Shown here piece after piece: positions 1 to 9,004 of a DNA stretch of 64,000 nt (positions are counted from its first letter, which is position 1; the number at the start of each line of letters is the position of its first letter). The position numbers and the translations under genes are program-made. A model generated the notes under the pieces. The model had not been told where the DNA came from, searched no databases, and saw only the letters and a program-made list of their open reading frames with translations. The stretch is from Actinomycetales bacterium UBA1383. Lineage in GTDB: Bacteria > Actinomycetota > Actinomycetes > Actinomycetales > Actinomycetaceae. The stretch lies in contig DBQX01000082.1 in assembly GCA_002305415.1 (NCBI GenBank), positions 23,533 through 87,532 on the forward strand, in the 5' to 3' direction.

Positions 1-112
1 CCACGTTGCTGCTCATCTCTGTCGTAACGGGGCGCACGCGATCCGCGGTCTCCTCGGGTGGGGGCGGACCTCATGCGCGCTGGGTCCAGGGCGCTGCACG
101 CGCCGACGTTCT

Positions 113-141
113 AGGGTACGCCGAAGGGCACTGGAGGGCAA
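113..141 (-). promoter_or_regulatory. Promoter reading out of the window, downstream of RNase E
   Basis: On the minus strand a -35-like TTGCCC (141-136) and a -10-like TACCCT (118-113) are separated by exactly 17 bases, so transcription would start near 106 and leave the window. In many actinobacteria rplU-rpmA-obg follow RNase E on the same strand, so this could serve that operon, but no part of it is visible here. The rest of 1-202 holds nothing I recognise. Confidence 0.5.
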
Positions 142-202
142 ACCTCCGGGATGACCGCCAGCCACGGCGCGAGTGTGCGTTCGCCCACACCGGCCGGACG
201 CC

Positions 203-2632
203 TCACGGCGTCCCGTCCTCCTCTGGCACGGCCGGCCCGGCCGCCGCGGACGTCGGGGCCGCCCCCTCCGACACCGCGCGCCGGGGCCGCCGCCGTTCGG
301 ATCGCTGTGCCGCCGGACGCTCCGGCAGGACGATCGCCGCGAGCGCGGCGGTGTCCGGGACGGGCGCCGGGCCCGGTTCCCGCTCCGGCAGGACGATCGG
401 TACGAGCGCGGCCGTGTCCGGCGCCGGGCCCGGTTCCCGCTCCGGCAGGGTGATGATGCCGGGTCCTTCGGTCACCGGGGCTCCCGTTGCCACGACGCGG
501 CGCCGTCCCCGCCGGGTCGGCTTCCGCTCGGCGTCGGAGGGGGTGGAGCCGTCACCCGCGGTGCTCTCGGTGGACGCCGTCGCCGTGGCCGCCGTGGCCG
601 CCGTCGCCGCCGTCGCCGGTGGGACGTCGAGGTCAGCGGCAGCGGGATGCGCCTCGTGAGCCGACGCGGCGGCCGCCGCGATCGTGGCGATGGTGTCGCG
701 CACGTCCTTGCGGTTCACGTCGACGGCGGGCGGCGCCTCGGCCTCCGGCCTGCCGCGGCCGCGGCGGGAACGAGGCGCCTGCTCCGGGACGCTCTCGCCG
801 GCCTGCCTCTCCACCGGGTGCGTGTGGACGATGAACCCGCGGCCACCGCACTGGTCGCAGGGCTCGGAGAACGCCTCGACGAGGCCCTGGCCCACGCGCT
901 TCCTGGTCATCTGGACCAGGCCCAGGGAGGTCACCTCGGCCACCTGGTGGCGGGTGCGGTCCCTTCCGAGGCACTCGACGAGTCGTCGCAGCACCAGGTC
1001 GCGATTCGACTCGAGCACCATGTCGATGAAGTCGATGACGATGATCCCGCCGATGTCGCGGAGACGCAGTTGACGGACGATCTCCTCGGCCGCCTCGAGG
1101 TTGTTCCGCGTCACTGTCTCCTCGAGGCTGCCGCCGGCACCCGTGAAGCGGCCGGTGTTCACGTCGATCACCGTCATCGCCTCGGTCCGGTCGATGATGA
1201 GCGACCCGCCCGAGGGGAGCCACACCTTGCGGTCCATCCCCTTCGCGAGCTGCTCGTCGATGCGGTACTCGGCGAAGACGTCGGCCGTCCGGGTCCAGTG
1301 CCGGACGCGGTCCGCGAGTTCCGGGGCGAGTTCGGCCACGTAGGAGGAGATGGTGCGCCACGCCTCGTCACCGGAGACGATCAGTTCGGAGAAGTCCTCG
1401 TTGAAGACGTCGCGCACGACGCGCACCGCGAGCTCGGGTTCGCCCTTGAGCAGCAGGGGGGCGCTCTTGGCGGACGTGGCCCGCGCCTGGATGTCGTCCC
1501 AGATCCTCACGAGCCGCGCGACGTCGCTGCGGAGCTGCTCCTCCGTGGCACCCTCCGCGGCGGTGCGGACGATCACGCCCGCCTGTTCGGGGACGATCTC
1601 CCGCAGCAGCTTCTTCAGCCGCGCGCGTTCGTGCTCGGGCAGCTTGCGGGAGATACCGGTCATGGCGCCCGACGGCACCAGGACCAGGTGGCGGCCCGCG
1701 AGGGTGATCTGGCTGGTCAACCGCGCACCCTTGTGCCCGATGGGGTCCTTCGTCACCTGGACGAGGACCGCGTCGCCGGCCTTCAGCGCCTGCTCGATGC
1801 GCCGCGGCTGCCCCTCCAGACCCGCGGCGTCCCAGTTGACCTCCCCGGCGTACAGCACGGCGTTGCGGCCCTTGCCGATGTCGACGAACGCGGCCTCCAT
1901 CGACGGGAGGACGTTCTGCACCCTGCCGAGGTAGACGTTGCCGACGAGCGACGTCTGGGTGCGGCGGGCGACGTAGTGCTCGACCAGGATGCCGTCCTCG
2001 AGCACGGCGATCTGGTTGAGCCCGTCCCTCTCCCGCACGATCATGCGGCGGTCCACCGACTCGCGCCGGGCGAGGAACTCGGCCTCGGTGACCACCTTGC
2101 GGCGTCCCGCGTCGCGGCCCTCGCGCCGGCGCTGCCGCTTCGCCTCGAGGCGCGTCGAGCCCTCCACGGAGGTCACCTCCTGGCGGGCGCGCTCCCCCTC
2201 ACTGGGGCGCCGGCGACGGCGCCGCCGCCGCGAGCTGCCAGCCTCGCCGCCGGCGTCGTCCTCGACGTCCTCCTCGGGCTCCTGCGTCCCGGGTTCCGCC
2301 TCCTCCGACGCCTCCTCCTGGACCGCGTCAGGCTGCTCGGAGGGCTTCTCCCCGGCCTGCGGCCTGCGACGGCCCCGTCCGCCGCGACGCCGCCGCGAAC
2401 CGGCCTCCTCCGGCTTCTCGGCAGGCTCGGGGACCGTCTCCGGTTCCTCCTGGGCGGGCTGGCGGGGAACGCGCCGGGGAGGCAGGGCCGTCAGGTCCGG
2501 CGCCTGGAAGAGGAGGGTGGCGGCGGGCAGCCGAACGGGCGCGGGGCGCTCCTCCGATCCCTGACCGTTGGATTCGTCGGCCACTGGGGCTCCAGTTCCC
2601 GCGGGAGGCGCCACACCCGGTTCGCCTTCCAC
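203..2632 (-). CDS. rne: Ribonuclease E/G (Rne/Rng family endoribonuclease)
   Basis: Single-strand-specific endoribonuclease of mRNA turnover and rRNA/tRNA maturation. The 809-residue protein has a disordered N-terminal arm (1-195) rich in Glu and Arg tracts, an S1 RNA-binding domain (about 228-300, TSLVGNVYLGRV), the catalytic RNase E domain with metal-binding Asp490 in IDVNTG and Asp534/Asp537 in DFIDM, and the zinc-link CDQC (592-595). The C-terminal tail is low complexity, with an Ala/Thr run (672-684) and the decamer LPEREPGPAP repeated at 729 and 748. The start used is a GTG without a clear ribosome site; reading continues in frame upstream with no obvious better start, so the N-terminus is uncertain. 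It is divergent from cydA and alone on its transcript in this window. Confidence 0.93.
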   Translation of the reverse strand: MEGEPGVAPPAGTGAPVADESNGQGSEERPAPVRLPAATLLFQAPDLTALPPRRVPRQPAQEEPETVPEPAEKPEEAGSRRRRGGRGRRRPQAGEKPSEQPDAVQEEASEEAEPGTQEPEEDVEDDAGGEAGSSRRRRRRRRPSEGERARQEVTSVEGSTRLEAKRQRRREGRDAGRRKVVTEAEFLARRESVDRRMIVRERDGLNQIAVLEDGILVEHYVARRTQTSLVGNVYLGRVQNVLPSMEAAFVDIGKGRNAVLYAGEVNWDAAGLEGQPRRIEQALKAGDAVLVQVTKDPIGHKGARLTSQITLAGRHLVLVPSGAMTGISRKLPEHERARLKKLLREIVPEQAGVIVRTAAEGATEEQLRSDVARLVRIWDDIQARATSAKSAPLLLKGEPELAVRVVRDVFNEDFSELIVSGDEAWRTISSYVAELAPELADRVRHWTRTADVFAEYRIDEQLAKGMDRKVWLPSGGSLIIDRTEAMTVIDVNTGRFTGAGGSLEETVTRNNLEAAEEIVRQLRLRDIGGIIVIDFIDMVLESNRDLVLRRLVECLGRDRTRHQVAEVTSLGLVQMTRKRVGQGLVEAFSEPCDQCGGRGFIVHTHPVERQAGESVPEQAPRSRRGRGRPEAEAPPAVDVNRKDVRDTIATIAAAAASAHEAHPAAADLDVPPATAATAATAATATASTESTAGDGSTPSDAERKPTRRGRRRVVATGAPVTEGPGIITLPEREPGPAPDTAALVPIVLPEREPGPAPVPDTAALAAIVLPERPAAQRSERRRPRRAVSEGAAPTSAAAGPAVPEEDGTP

Positions 2633-2837
2633 GTCTTCATCGTCGCCTCGAGCGACGGAAAGTCCTGCTGCGCACGGTGCGTGCCGGGGAACCCCGTCTG
2701 CAGCGACGCCAGCGGCGGCGCATCAGGAGTACGGCCCCGGGACCAGCGAGCGGGTGTGGACCCGCCGGTCCGGGACCATTATGGCACGGTCCGGTCCGGG
2801 CGGGCGCGACTGGACCATAACGCGCGCCGGACAAGAA

Positions 2838-2851
2838 GGGACATTGGTCCC
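2838..2851. promoter_or_regulatory. DevR/DosR-like box in the cyd promoter
   Basis: The sequence GGGACATTGGTCCC is an inverted repeat GGGAC-N4-GTCCC. It matches the known DosR/DevR core consensus GGGACTWWAGTCCC at 12 of 14 positions. Its centre is about 43 bp before the start site predicted from the -10 TACCGT, the usual place for an activator next to RNA polymerase. Half-sites with GGACCAT occur upstream at 2773-2779 and 2812-2818. A DevR-like regulator is encoded at 10656-11312. The match is read from sequence; binding is inferred. Confidence 0.6.
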
Positions 2852-2875
2852 CGGTCAGGTGCGTCACAGGAGACA

Positions 2876-2881
2876 TACCGT
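2876..2881 (+). promoter_or_regulatory. Predicted -10 box of the cydABCD operon
   Basis: TACCGT fits the actinobacterial TANNNT -10 pattern and places transcription start near 2888, leaving a short leader of about 28 bases with the cydA ribosome site GGAAGG. There is no good -35 hexamer at the right distance; the DevR-like box occupies that place, as expected for an activator-dependent promoter. The rest of 2633-2915 contains AT-richer patches (ATTATGG, ATAACG) that may hold the divergent RNase E promoter: a TATGGT on the minus strand at 2819-2814 is a candidate. Confidence 0.5.
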
Positions 2882-2915
2882 GGTATCACAAATCCTTCAA
2901 GGTGGAAGGCGAGCG

Positions 2916-4385
2916 GTGGACGCCCTGGTTCTTGCGCGCTGGCAGTTCGGTATCACGACTGTCTATCACTTCATCCTCGTCCCGCTGACGATCGGGCTCA
3001 CACCCCTCGTCGCGATCATGCAGACGATGTGGTACCGGACGGGGAAGGAGCACTGGCTGAAGCTGACCAAGTTCTTCGGCAAGCTCCTCATCATCAACTT
3101 CGCCCTCGGCGTGGCGACGGGCATCGTGCAGGAGTTCCAGTTCGGGATGAACTGGTCGGAGTACTCCCGCATGGTGGGTGACGTGTTCGGCGCGCCGCTG
3201 GCCATCGAGGCCCTCGCCGCCTTCTTCCTCGAGTCGGTGTTCCTCGGGTTGTGGATCTTCGGCTGGAACCGGCTCCCGAAGGGCCTGCACCTCGCCTCGA
3301 TCTGGTTGGCCGCCATCGGGGTGAACCTGTCCGCCTACTGGATCCTCGTGGCCAACTCGTTCATGCAGCACCCGGTCGGAGCCGAGTTCAACCCGGAGAC
3401 CGGCCGCGCCGAGCTCGTCGACTTCTGGGCCCTCATCTCCAACCCCACGGCGGTGTCGGCCTTCATGCACGTCTTGACGGCCGCCTTCCTGACGGCGGGG
3501 ACCTTCATCACCGGGATCTCGGTGTGGTGGATGGTGCGTGACGTCCAGAGTGGCGATCGGCGCCACGCGCACGCGCTGTGGCGCCCCGCGGCCTTCTTCG
3601 GACTCGCCACCATCGTCGTCGCCGGCCTCGCCGTGGGCGGCACCGGCCACCACCAGGCCCAGCTCATGTACGAGCAGCAGCCGATGAAGATGTCCGCCGC
3701 CGAGGCCCTGTGCGAGACGACGGCCGGAGTGCCGTTCTCGGTGCTGACCATCGGCCGGCTCGGATCCAACAACTGTGACGACGTCACCCCCATCATCGAG
3801 ATCCCCGGATTGACGTCCTTCCTGGCGACCAACACGTTCACCGCCGAGCTGCCGGGCGTCGTCGACCTGCAGGAGCTGTACACCGAACGCTATTCGGACC
3901 TGTTCGGACCGGGGATCGAGTACGTCCCCAACCTCATGGTGACCTACTGGTCCTTCCGGCTGATGATCGGCTTCGCGGCCTTCTCCGCCGCCCTCGCGCT
4001 CGCGGGGATCCTGCTGTTGCGCAGGGGTGTCTCCGGCAGCAAGTGGCTGGCGATCCTGGGGCTGGTGGCGATCCCGGCGCCCTTCCTGGCCAACTCCTTC
4101 GGCTGGATCTTCACGGAGATGGGGCGGCAGCCCTGGGTCGTCGCACCCAATCCCGCCAGTCCACTCGACCGCGTGTTCATGCTCACCCAGGAGGGTGTCT
4201 CGACCGTCGTCGGTTCCGGGACCGTCCTCACCTCGATGGTGCTCTTCACGCTGCTCTACGGCGCCCTCGGCGTCGTGTGGTACCTGCTGATCGCGCGGTA
4301 CGTCCGCGAGGGGGCGGACGCGAAGGCGAACGCCGTGCCCCCTGCCGCGGCCGGCGCCGAAGTCCCGATGTCCTTCGTCTACTGA
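2916..4385 (+). CDS. cydA: Cytochrome bd ubiquinol/menaquinol oxidase subunit I
   Basis: Haem-carrying quinol oxidase subunit of the cytoplasmic membrane; takes electrons from quinol and reduces oxygen with high affinity. The 489-residue protein starts at a GTG preceded by GGAAGG, giving the family start MDALVLARWQFGITTVYHF. His18 is the haem b595 ligand position, the FMHVLT segment carries the haem b558 histidine, WSFRLMIG the Arg/Met pair, and EMGRQPW the conserved C-terminal motif. About nine hydrophobic segments are visible. The hydrophilic Q-loop region is the short form typical of actinobacteria. First gene of cydA-cydB-cydD-cydC-kinase, 11 bases ahead of cydB. Likely induced at low oxygen through the upstream DevR-like box. 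Confidence 0.97.
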   Translation: MDALVLARWQFGITTVYHFILVPLTIGLTPLVAIMQTMWYRTGKEHWLKLTKFFGKLLIINFALGVATGIVQEFQFGMNWSEYSRMVGDVFGAPLAIEALAAFFLESVFLGLWIFGWNRLPKGLHLASIWLAAIGVNLSAYWILVANSFMQHPVGAEFNPETGRAELVDFWALISNPTAVSAFMHVLTAAFLTAGTFITGISVWWMVRDVQSGDRRHAHALWRPAAFFGLATIVVAGLAVGGTGHHQAQLMYEQQPMKMSAAEALCETTAGVPFSVLTIGRLGSNNCDDVTPIIEIPGLTSFLATNTFTAELPGVVDLQELYTERYSDLFGPGIEYVPNLMVTYWSFRLMIGFAAFSAALALAGILLLRRGVSGSKWLAILGLVAIPAPFLANSFGWIFTEMGRQPWVVAPNPASPLDRVFMLTQEGVSTVVGSGTVLTSMVLFTLLYGALGVVWYLLIARYVREGADAKANAVPPAAAGAEVPMSFVY

Positions 4386-4396
4386 TCGGAACCACG

Positions 4397-5488
4397 ATGG
4401 ATCTGTCAACGCTCTGGTTCATCCTCATCGCCGTCCTCTGGATCGGCTACCTCGTCCTGGAGGGCTTCGACTTCGGAGTCGGCATGTTGCTCCGCACGCT
4501 GCCGAAGAACGAGCAGGAGCGCCGGGTCATGCTCAACACCATCGGCCCGCACTGGGACGGCAACGAGGTCTGGCTGCTCACCGCCGGTGGAGCGACCTTC
4601 GCCGCGTTCCCCGAGTGGTACGCCACGATGTTCTCGGGCATGTACCTCGCGCTCTTCGTGATCCTCGTGGCCCTCATCGTGCGGATCGCCGCGCTCGAGT
4701 GGCGGCCGAAGATCTCGGACGAGGCCTGGCGCCGCCGCTGGGACATGCTGCACATCACCTCCGCGTGGGTTCCCGCCATCCTCTGGGGCGTCGCGTTCGC
4801 GAACATCGTGCAGGGCATGAAGATCGAGGTGGTCGCGGCCGACGGCACCGTGGTTCCGCCGGAGGCGGTCGGGGCCTCGCTCGACGAGGCGGCGCACCAG
4901 CTGACGGGCGGCTTCTTCTCGCTGCTCACCCCGTACACCCTCCTCGGCGGCCTCGTGACGGCGTCGCTGTTCCTGACGTCCGGCGCGGTGTTCACCGCGC
5001 TCAAGACGGATGGCGAGCTGCGCGAGCGCGCTGCGGGCCTGGCGGCCAAGCTCTCCCTGCTCAGCGCCGGCCTCGGCGCCGTGTTCGTGGTGTGGGGCCA
5101 GCTCGCCTACGCCCGCAGCGCCGCGGCGTGGCTGCCCCTCGCGGTCGCGGCGGCCTGTCTCGTGGGCGTTGTCCTCACCACCCGGGCGCGCCGCGAGGGC
5201 TGGTCGTTCGTCCTGAACTCCACGGGGATCGCCGCGGCGGTGGCGTGGATCTTCATGGCCATCCACCCCTACGTCCTCCCCTCCTCGATCGACGACGCCT
5301 ACTCGCTGACGATCGCGCAGGCCTCCTCGACGCCCTACACGCTGCGGGTGATGACCGTCGTCGCGCTCACGATCGTCCCGGTCGTCCTCGCCTACCAGCT
5401 GTGGACGTACTGGATCTTCCGGCGCCGTCTCTCGACGAAGCAGATCCCGGCCGAGCCCGCGGGCCTGCAGATGGCGGAGACCCGCTGA
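4397..5488 (+). CDS. cydB: Cytochrome bd oxidase subunit II
   Basis: Structural membrane partner of CydA in the bd-type quinol oxidase. The 363-residue protein has the conserved start MDLSTLWFILIAVLWIGYLVLEGFDFGVG, the GFDFGVG motif, and GPHWDGNEVW near residue 55, both diagnostic of CydB/AppB. Several hydrophobic helices follow and the C-terminus is a short polar tail. ATG is chosen because it gives the canonical N-terminus; the ribosome site is weak (CGGA), so coupling to cydA, 11 bases upstream, is likely. A terminator-like hairpin follows, before cydD. Confidence 0.97.
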   Translation: MDLSTLWFILIAVLWIGYLVLEGFDFGVGMLLRTLPKNEQERRVMLNTIGPHWDGNEVWLLTAGGATFAAFPEWYATMFSGMYLALFVILVALIVRIAALEWRPKISDEAWRRRWDMLHITSAWVPAILWGVAFANIVQGMKIEVVAADGTVVPPEAVGASLDEAAHQLTGGFFSLLTPYTLLGGLVTASLFLTSGAVFTALKTDGELRERAAGLAAKLSLLSAGLGAVFVVWGQLAYARSAAAWLPLAVAAACLVGVVLTTRARREGWSFVLNSTGIAAAVAWIFMAIHPYVLPSSIDDAYSLTIAQASSTPYTLRVMTVVALTIVPVVLAYQLWTYWIFRRRLSTKQIPAEPAGLQMAETR

Positions 5489-5499
5489 GCGGTCCCAGA

Positions 5500-5533
5500 G
5501 GGGGTGGGGTCCCGGAGGGCACCCACCCCCTTT
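5500..5533 (+). terminator. Hairpin with short T-run between cydB and cydD
   Basis: GGGGGTGGG (5500-5508) pairs perfectly with CCCACCCCC (5522-5530) over a 13-base loop and is followed by TTT. It could terminate or attenuate, so that oxidase subunits are made in excess of the CydDC transporter. The loop is large and the T-run short, so partial read-through is likely. Confidence 0.5.
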
Positions 5534-5567
5534 GTGCGCCACCAGACGCCGATGGCACAGTGACTCC

Positions 5568-7244
5568 ATGAAGCCGCTCGACCCGAGGCTGGTGAGGTAC
5601 GCGCGTTCCTCGCGCGCCTACATCCTCGCCACCACTGCGGCGGGCATCGCCACCACCGCTCTCGTGGTGGCCCAGGTCCTCCTGATCGCCCGGATCATCG
5701 CCCCCGTGGTCGACGGCACCGCCACGATCACCCAGGTGGGCCCGTTGCTGCCCTGGCTGGCGGCCGTGCTGGCCGCCCGCGTGGCGGTGATCGTGCTCCA
5801 GGAGCGGTTCGCGCACCGTTCCGCCACGGCGGTCATCGCCGAACTGCGTGGCAAGGTGCTGGACCATGCCATCGCGCAGGGGCCACGCTGGCTGGACGCG
5901 TCCCGCGCCGCCGAGATCGTCACCCTCACCACCCGGGGCCTGGACGACCTCACCCCGTACTTCGTGCGCTACCTCCCCCAGCTCCTGCTCGCCGCGACCC
6001 TGACACCGGCCACGCTCGTCGTCGTCTACGCGATGGACCTCACCTCCGGCCTCATCCTCACCTTCGCCGTGCCCCTCATCCCCCTGTTCATGTGGCTCGT
6101 CGGCCGGCTCACGGAGGCGTGGACCACGCGTCGCCTCGCGCTGATGGACCGCCTCGGAGGGCAACTCGTCGACCTCCTCGCGGGTCTCGCGACCCTCAAG
6201 GCACTCGGGCGCGAGCGCGGCCCGGGCCGCCGCGTACGGGTACTGGCGGAGGCCTACAACGCCACCACCTTGTCCGCCCTGCGCATCGCCTTCCTCTCCG
6301 GAGCGATCCTCGAGTTCATCACCAGCCTGTCCGTGGCGCTCGTGGCGGTGGTCGTCGGGATGCGGCTCGTGTTCGGCGACCTGGACCTGGCCACGGGGCT
6401 CGCGGCCATCATGCTGGCTCCCGAGGTGCTCCAGCCACTCCGGGGCGTGGGGTCGCACTTCCACGCCTCCGCCAACGGCGTCGCCGCCGCCAGCGGGGCG
6501 TTCGCCATCCTGGACCTCCCCACGGCCCCGCGGGGGACCCGTCCCGCCCCACCGCTGGGCGAGGCGACGATCGAGCTGCGGGGTGTCAGCGTGAGGGCAC
6601 CCGGCCGCGACGTCCTCGCCCCGGCCGCGCTGGACGCCGTCATCCCGCCCGGGTCCATCACCGCACTCGTCGGCGAGAGCGGCTCGGGGAAGTCGACGAC
6701 GGCGCTCCTCCTGCTCGGGCTCCTCCAGCCCGACGAGGGCCGGATCCTCATCCGCCACGGCGACGACGAGGTGGACCTCGCCACGGTCGACCCCGGGGCG
6801 CTCCAGGAGCAGGTCACCTGGGTACCCCAGCGGCCGACGATCCTGCCGGGGACGCTCCTGCAGAACGTCCTCGGTGCCTTCGATGACCCGGAGCCGCCCG
6901 ACGCGCTGGAGCACGCCGCGCGCCTGTGCGGATTCGCCCCAGTCGTCGCGGGGATGCCAGAGGGATGGCAGACCCGCGTCGGCCACGGCGGGGTCGGCCT
7001 CAGCGTGGGCCAGCGCCAGCGCCTCGCCCTCACGCGCGCGCTCCTCTCGGACACCGGGCTCGTGGTGCTGGACGAACCCAGCGCCCACCTCGACGCGGCC
7101 ACCGAGGAGAACGTCATCGCCGCCATCCGCGCACTCCACGCGCAGGGCCGCACCGTCGTCGTGATCGCCCATCGCGCCTCGATGATCGAGATCGCGACCC
7201 ACCAGGTCGTCGTGACCGCCCGATCGCTGGCGGTGGCGCCGTGA
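5568..7244 (+). CDS. cydD: Cysteine/glutathione ABC exporter CydDC, subunit CydD
   Basis: Half-transporter with fused membrane and ATPase domains; with CydC it exports reduced thiols (or handles haem) and is needed to assemble cytochrome bd. The 558-residue protein has six hydrophobic segments in the first 310 residues. The nucleotide-binding domain carries Walker A GESGSGKS (about 369), the Q-loop WVPQRP, signature LSVGQRQR (about 477) and Walker B LVVLDEPSAHLD (about 498). ATG at 5568 has no clear ribosome site; a CACAGT box six bases before it would fit a weak leaderless start. The stop overlaps the cydC start as GTGA, so both halves are made together. Confidence 0.93.
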   Translation: MKPLDPRLVRYARSSRAYILATTAAGIATTALVVAQVLLIARIIAPVVDGTATITQVGPLLPWLAAVLAARVAVIVLQERFAHRSATAVIAELRGKVLDHAIAQGPRWLDASRAAEIVTLTTRGLDDLTPYFVRYLPQLLLAATLTPATLVVVYAMDLTSGLILTFAVPLIPLFMWLVGRLTEAWTTRRLALMDRLGGQLVDLLAGLATLKALGRERGPGRRVRVLAEAYNATTLSALRIAFLSGAILEFITSLSVALVAVVVGMRLVFGDLDLATGLAAIMLAPEVLQPLRGVGSHFHASANGVAAASGAFAILDLPTAPRGTRPAPPLGEATIELRGVSVRAPGRDVLAPAALDAVIPPGSITALVGESGSGKSTTALLLLGLLQPDEGRILIRHGDDEVDLATVDPGALQEQVTWVPQRPTILPGTLLQNVLGAFDDPEPPDALEHAARLCGFAPVVAGMPEGWQTRVGHGGVGLSVGQRQRLALTRALLSDTGLVVLDEPSAHLDAATEENVIAAIRALHAQGRTVVVIAHRASMIEIATHQVVVTARSLAVAP

Positions 7245-9004
7245 TCCTCAGCTCCCACCAGCGCTCCGCCCTGGTCCGGGCACTACGGCTCCTCGACCTC
7301 GACTGGCGGCGTGTGGTCCTCGCGGTGTCCGTGGGCGCCCTCGGACTTGGGTCCTCGGTCGGCCTCACCGCGACATCCGCGTGGCTGATCGCGCGCGCGT
7401 CCCAGATGCCCGCGGTGCTCGACCTGTCCGTCGCCGCCGTAGGGGTGCGGACCTTCGGGATCACCCGGTCCGTGCTGCGGTACGTGGAGCGGCTGCTGTC
7501 CCACGACGTGGCTCTCCGCGGCATGGCAGCCCTTCGCGAGCAGGTGTACCTGCGGCTCGCGGACTCTCCCGTGGAGACCGTCGCCACCGTGCGGCGGGGT
7601 GACCTCCTCGTCCGCACGGGCGCCGATGTCGACGCCGTCGGCGAGGTGGTCGTGAGGGCACTGCTGCCCGCGGGGATCGCGCTGGCCGTCGGACTGGGCA
7701 CGGTGGGGCTCGTGGGGTGGCTCTCGCCGCTGTCCGGCCTCGTCCTCGCCGCCTGCCTGCTCATCGCGGGCACCGTCGGCCCGATCCTCCATGCACGGGC
7801 CGCGCACGCGGCAGAGCTCGCGCAGGGAGAGGCGCGCGCGTCGCTCTCCTCCACCGCCCTCACGATGGTGGAGGACGGTGCCGAACTCGCCGTGTGGGGC
7901 CGGCTCGACGCACTGCGCGCCATGTTGCGCGCCGAGGAGCGCGCTCTCGCCCACGAGACCGATCGGGCGGCACGCCCCGCGGCCCTCGCCGCGGGCTCGG
8001 ATCTCGCCGCGATGGGGGTGGCGGTGCTCGGTGCGATCCTCGTCGGCGTCCCGGCGGTGACGGCCGGCACGCTCTCGCCGGTCGAGCTCGCCGTCGTGGT
8101 CCTCACGCCCCTGGCGGCCTTCGAGGCCACCGCCAACCTGGGCGCCGCCGCGGTACAGCTCGTGCGGTCGGCGAGCGCGGCCGAGCGGGTGATGGGCCTG
8201 CTGGACACGGCCGGGGCCGGCAGCGAACGCACCGAGGTCGTACCTCCCGACGCCGCCCCCGTCCTCGAGGCCACCGGCGTCTCGATCGGGTGGCCAGCAG
8301 GCCCGCTTGTCGCGCGCGACCTCGACCTCACCGTCCGTCCCGGCCGCGCACTGGCGGTGGTGGGCCCGTCGGGGATCGGGAAGACGACGCTGCTCGCCAC
8401 GCTCGCCGGGCTTATTCCGCCGAAGGCGGGGGCCGTACGCCTGGGTGGCACCGACGTCGCGCGCGCCACCCGGCAGTCCGTCACCGCCCACGTCACCATG
8501 ACAGCGGAGGACGCCCACATCTTCGCCACCACGGTGCTCGAGAACCTCCGCGTCGCGCGCGGCGACGTCAGCGTGCAGGAGGCCCACGAGCTGCTGGGAC
8601 GCTGCGGGCTCACGCGCTGGCTCGACGGTCTGCCTGACGGCCTCGACACGATGCTCGGGTCCGGTGGCACGACCGTCTCCGGCGGGGAACGGCGTCGGCT
8701 CCTCCTCGCCCGTGCCCTCGCCTCGCCCGCCCCGCTGATCCTCATCGACGAACCAGCGGAGCACCTCGACCGGGCTGCCGCCGACGCCCTCGTCGCCGAA
8801 CTGCTCGACCTCCCCCACCACGACCCGTCCCGCGGCGTGGTGATCGTCACCCACCACCTCGGAGCCCTCGAACGAGCCGACGAGGTCATCCTCCTCGCAC
8901 GCGACGCCGCTGGCGTCGCCACGATCGTGGACCGCGGGCGCCACGCCGAGCTCGCCGCCCGGCACGACGACTACCGCAGCGCGTCGGCTAGTGTCCTGCC
9001 ATGA
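7241..9004 (+). CDS. cydC: Cysteine/glutathione ABC exporter CydDC, subunit CydC
   Basis: Second half of the heterodimeric CydDC exporter. The 587-residue protein begins at a GTG inside the cydD stop (GTGA). Membrane helices fill the first 300 residues, with the CydC-type stretch LTATSAWLIARASQMP near residue 45. The ATPase domain has Walker A VGPSGIGKTT (about 375), signature VSGGERRR (about 478) and Walker B LILIDEPAEHLD (about 499). The stop overlaps the start of the following histidine kinase gene (ATGA), so the kinase appears to be the last gene of the cyd operon. Confidence 0.93.
   Translation: MILSSHQRSALVRALRLLDLDWRRVVLAVSVGALGLGSSVGLTATSAWLIARASQMPAVLDLSVAAVGVRTFGITRSVLRYVERLLSHDVALRGMAALREQVYLRLADSPVETVATVRRGDLLVRTGADVDAVGEVVVRALLPAGIALAVGLGTVGLVGWLSPLSGLVLAACLLIAGTVGPILHARAAHAAELAQGEARASLSSTALTMVEDGAELAVWGRLDALRAMLRAEERALAHETDRAARPAALAAGSDLAAMGVAVLGAILVGVPAVTAGTLSPVELAVVVLTPLAAFEATANLGAAAVQLVRSASAAERVMGLLDTAGAGSERTEVVPPDAAPVLEATGVSIGWPAGPLVARDLDLTVRPGRALAVVGPSGIGKTTLLATLAGLIPPKAGAVRLGGTDVARATRQSVTAHVTMTAEDAHIFATTVLENLRVARGDVSVQEAHELLGRCGLTRWLDGLPDGLDTMLGSGGTTVSGGERRRLLLARALASPAPLILIDEPAEHLDRAAADALVAELLDLPHHDPSRGVVIVTHHLGALERADEVILLARDAAGVATIVDRGRHAELAARHDDYRSASASVLP

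Noticed and set aside
1..202. A gene fragment at the left edge
   Set aside because: No frame with recognisable protein features; only a promoter signal pointing out of the window.
173..3181. A 1002-codon open frame on the plus strand opposite RNase E
   Set aside because: Arg/Gly/His-rich shadow frame of a GC-rich gene; RNase E on the other strand has all family motifs.
6534..6546. GGGACCCGTCCC inside cydD as a DevR site
   Set aside because: Half-sites are two bases apart instead of four and the site lies within coding sequence.
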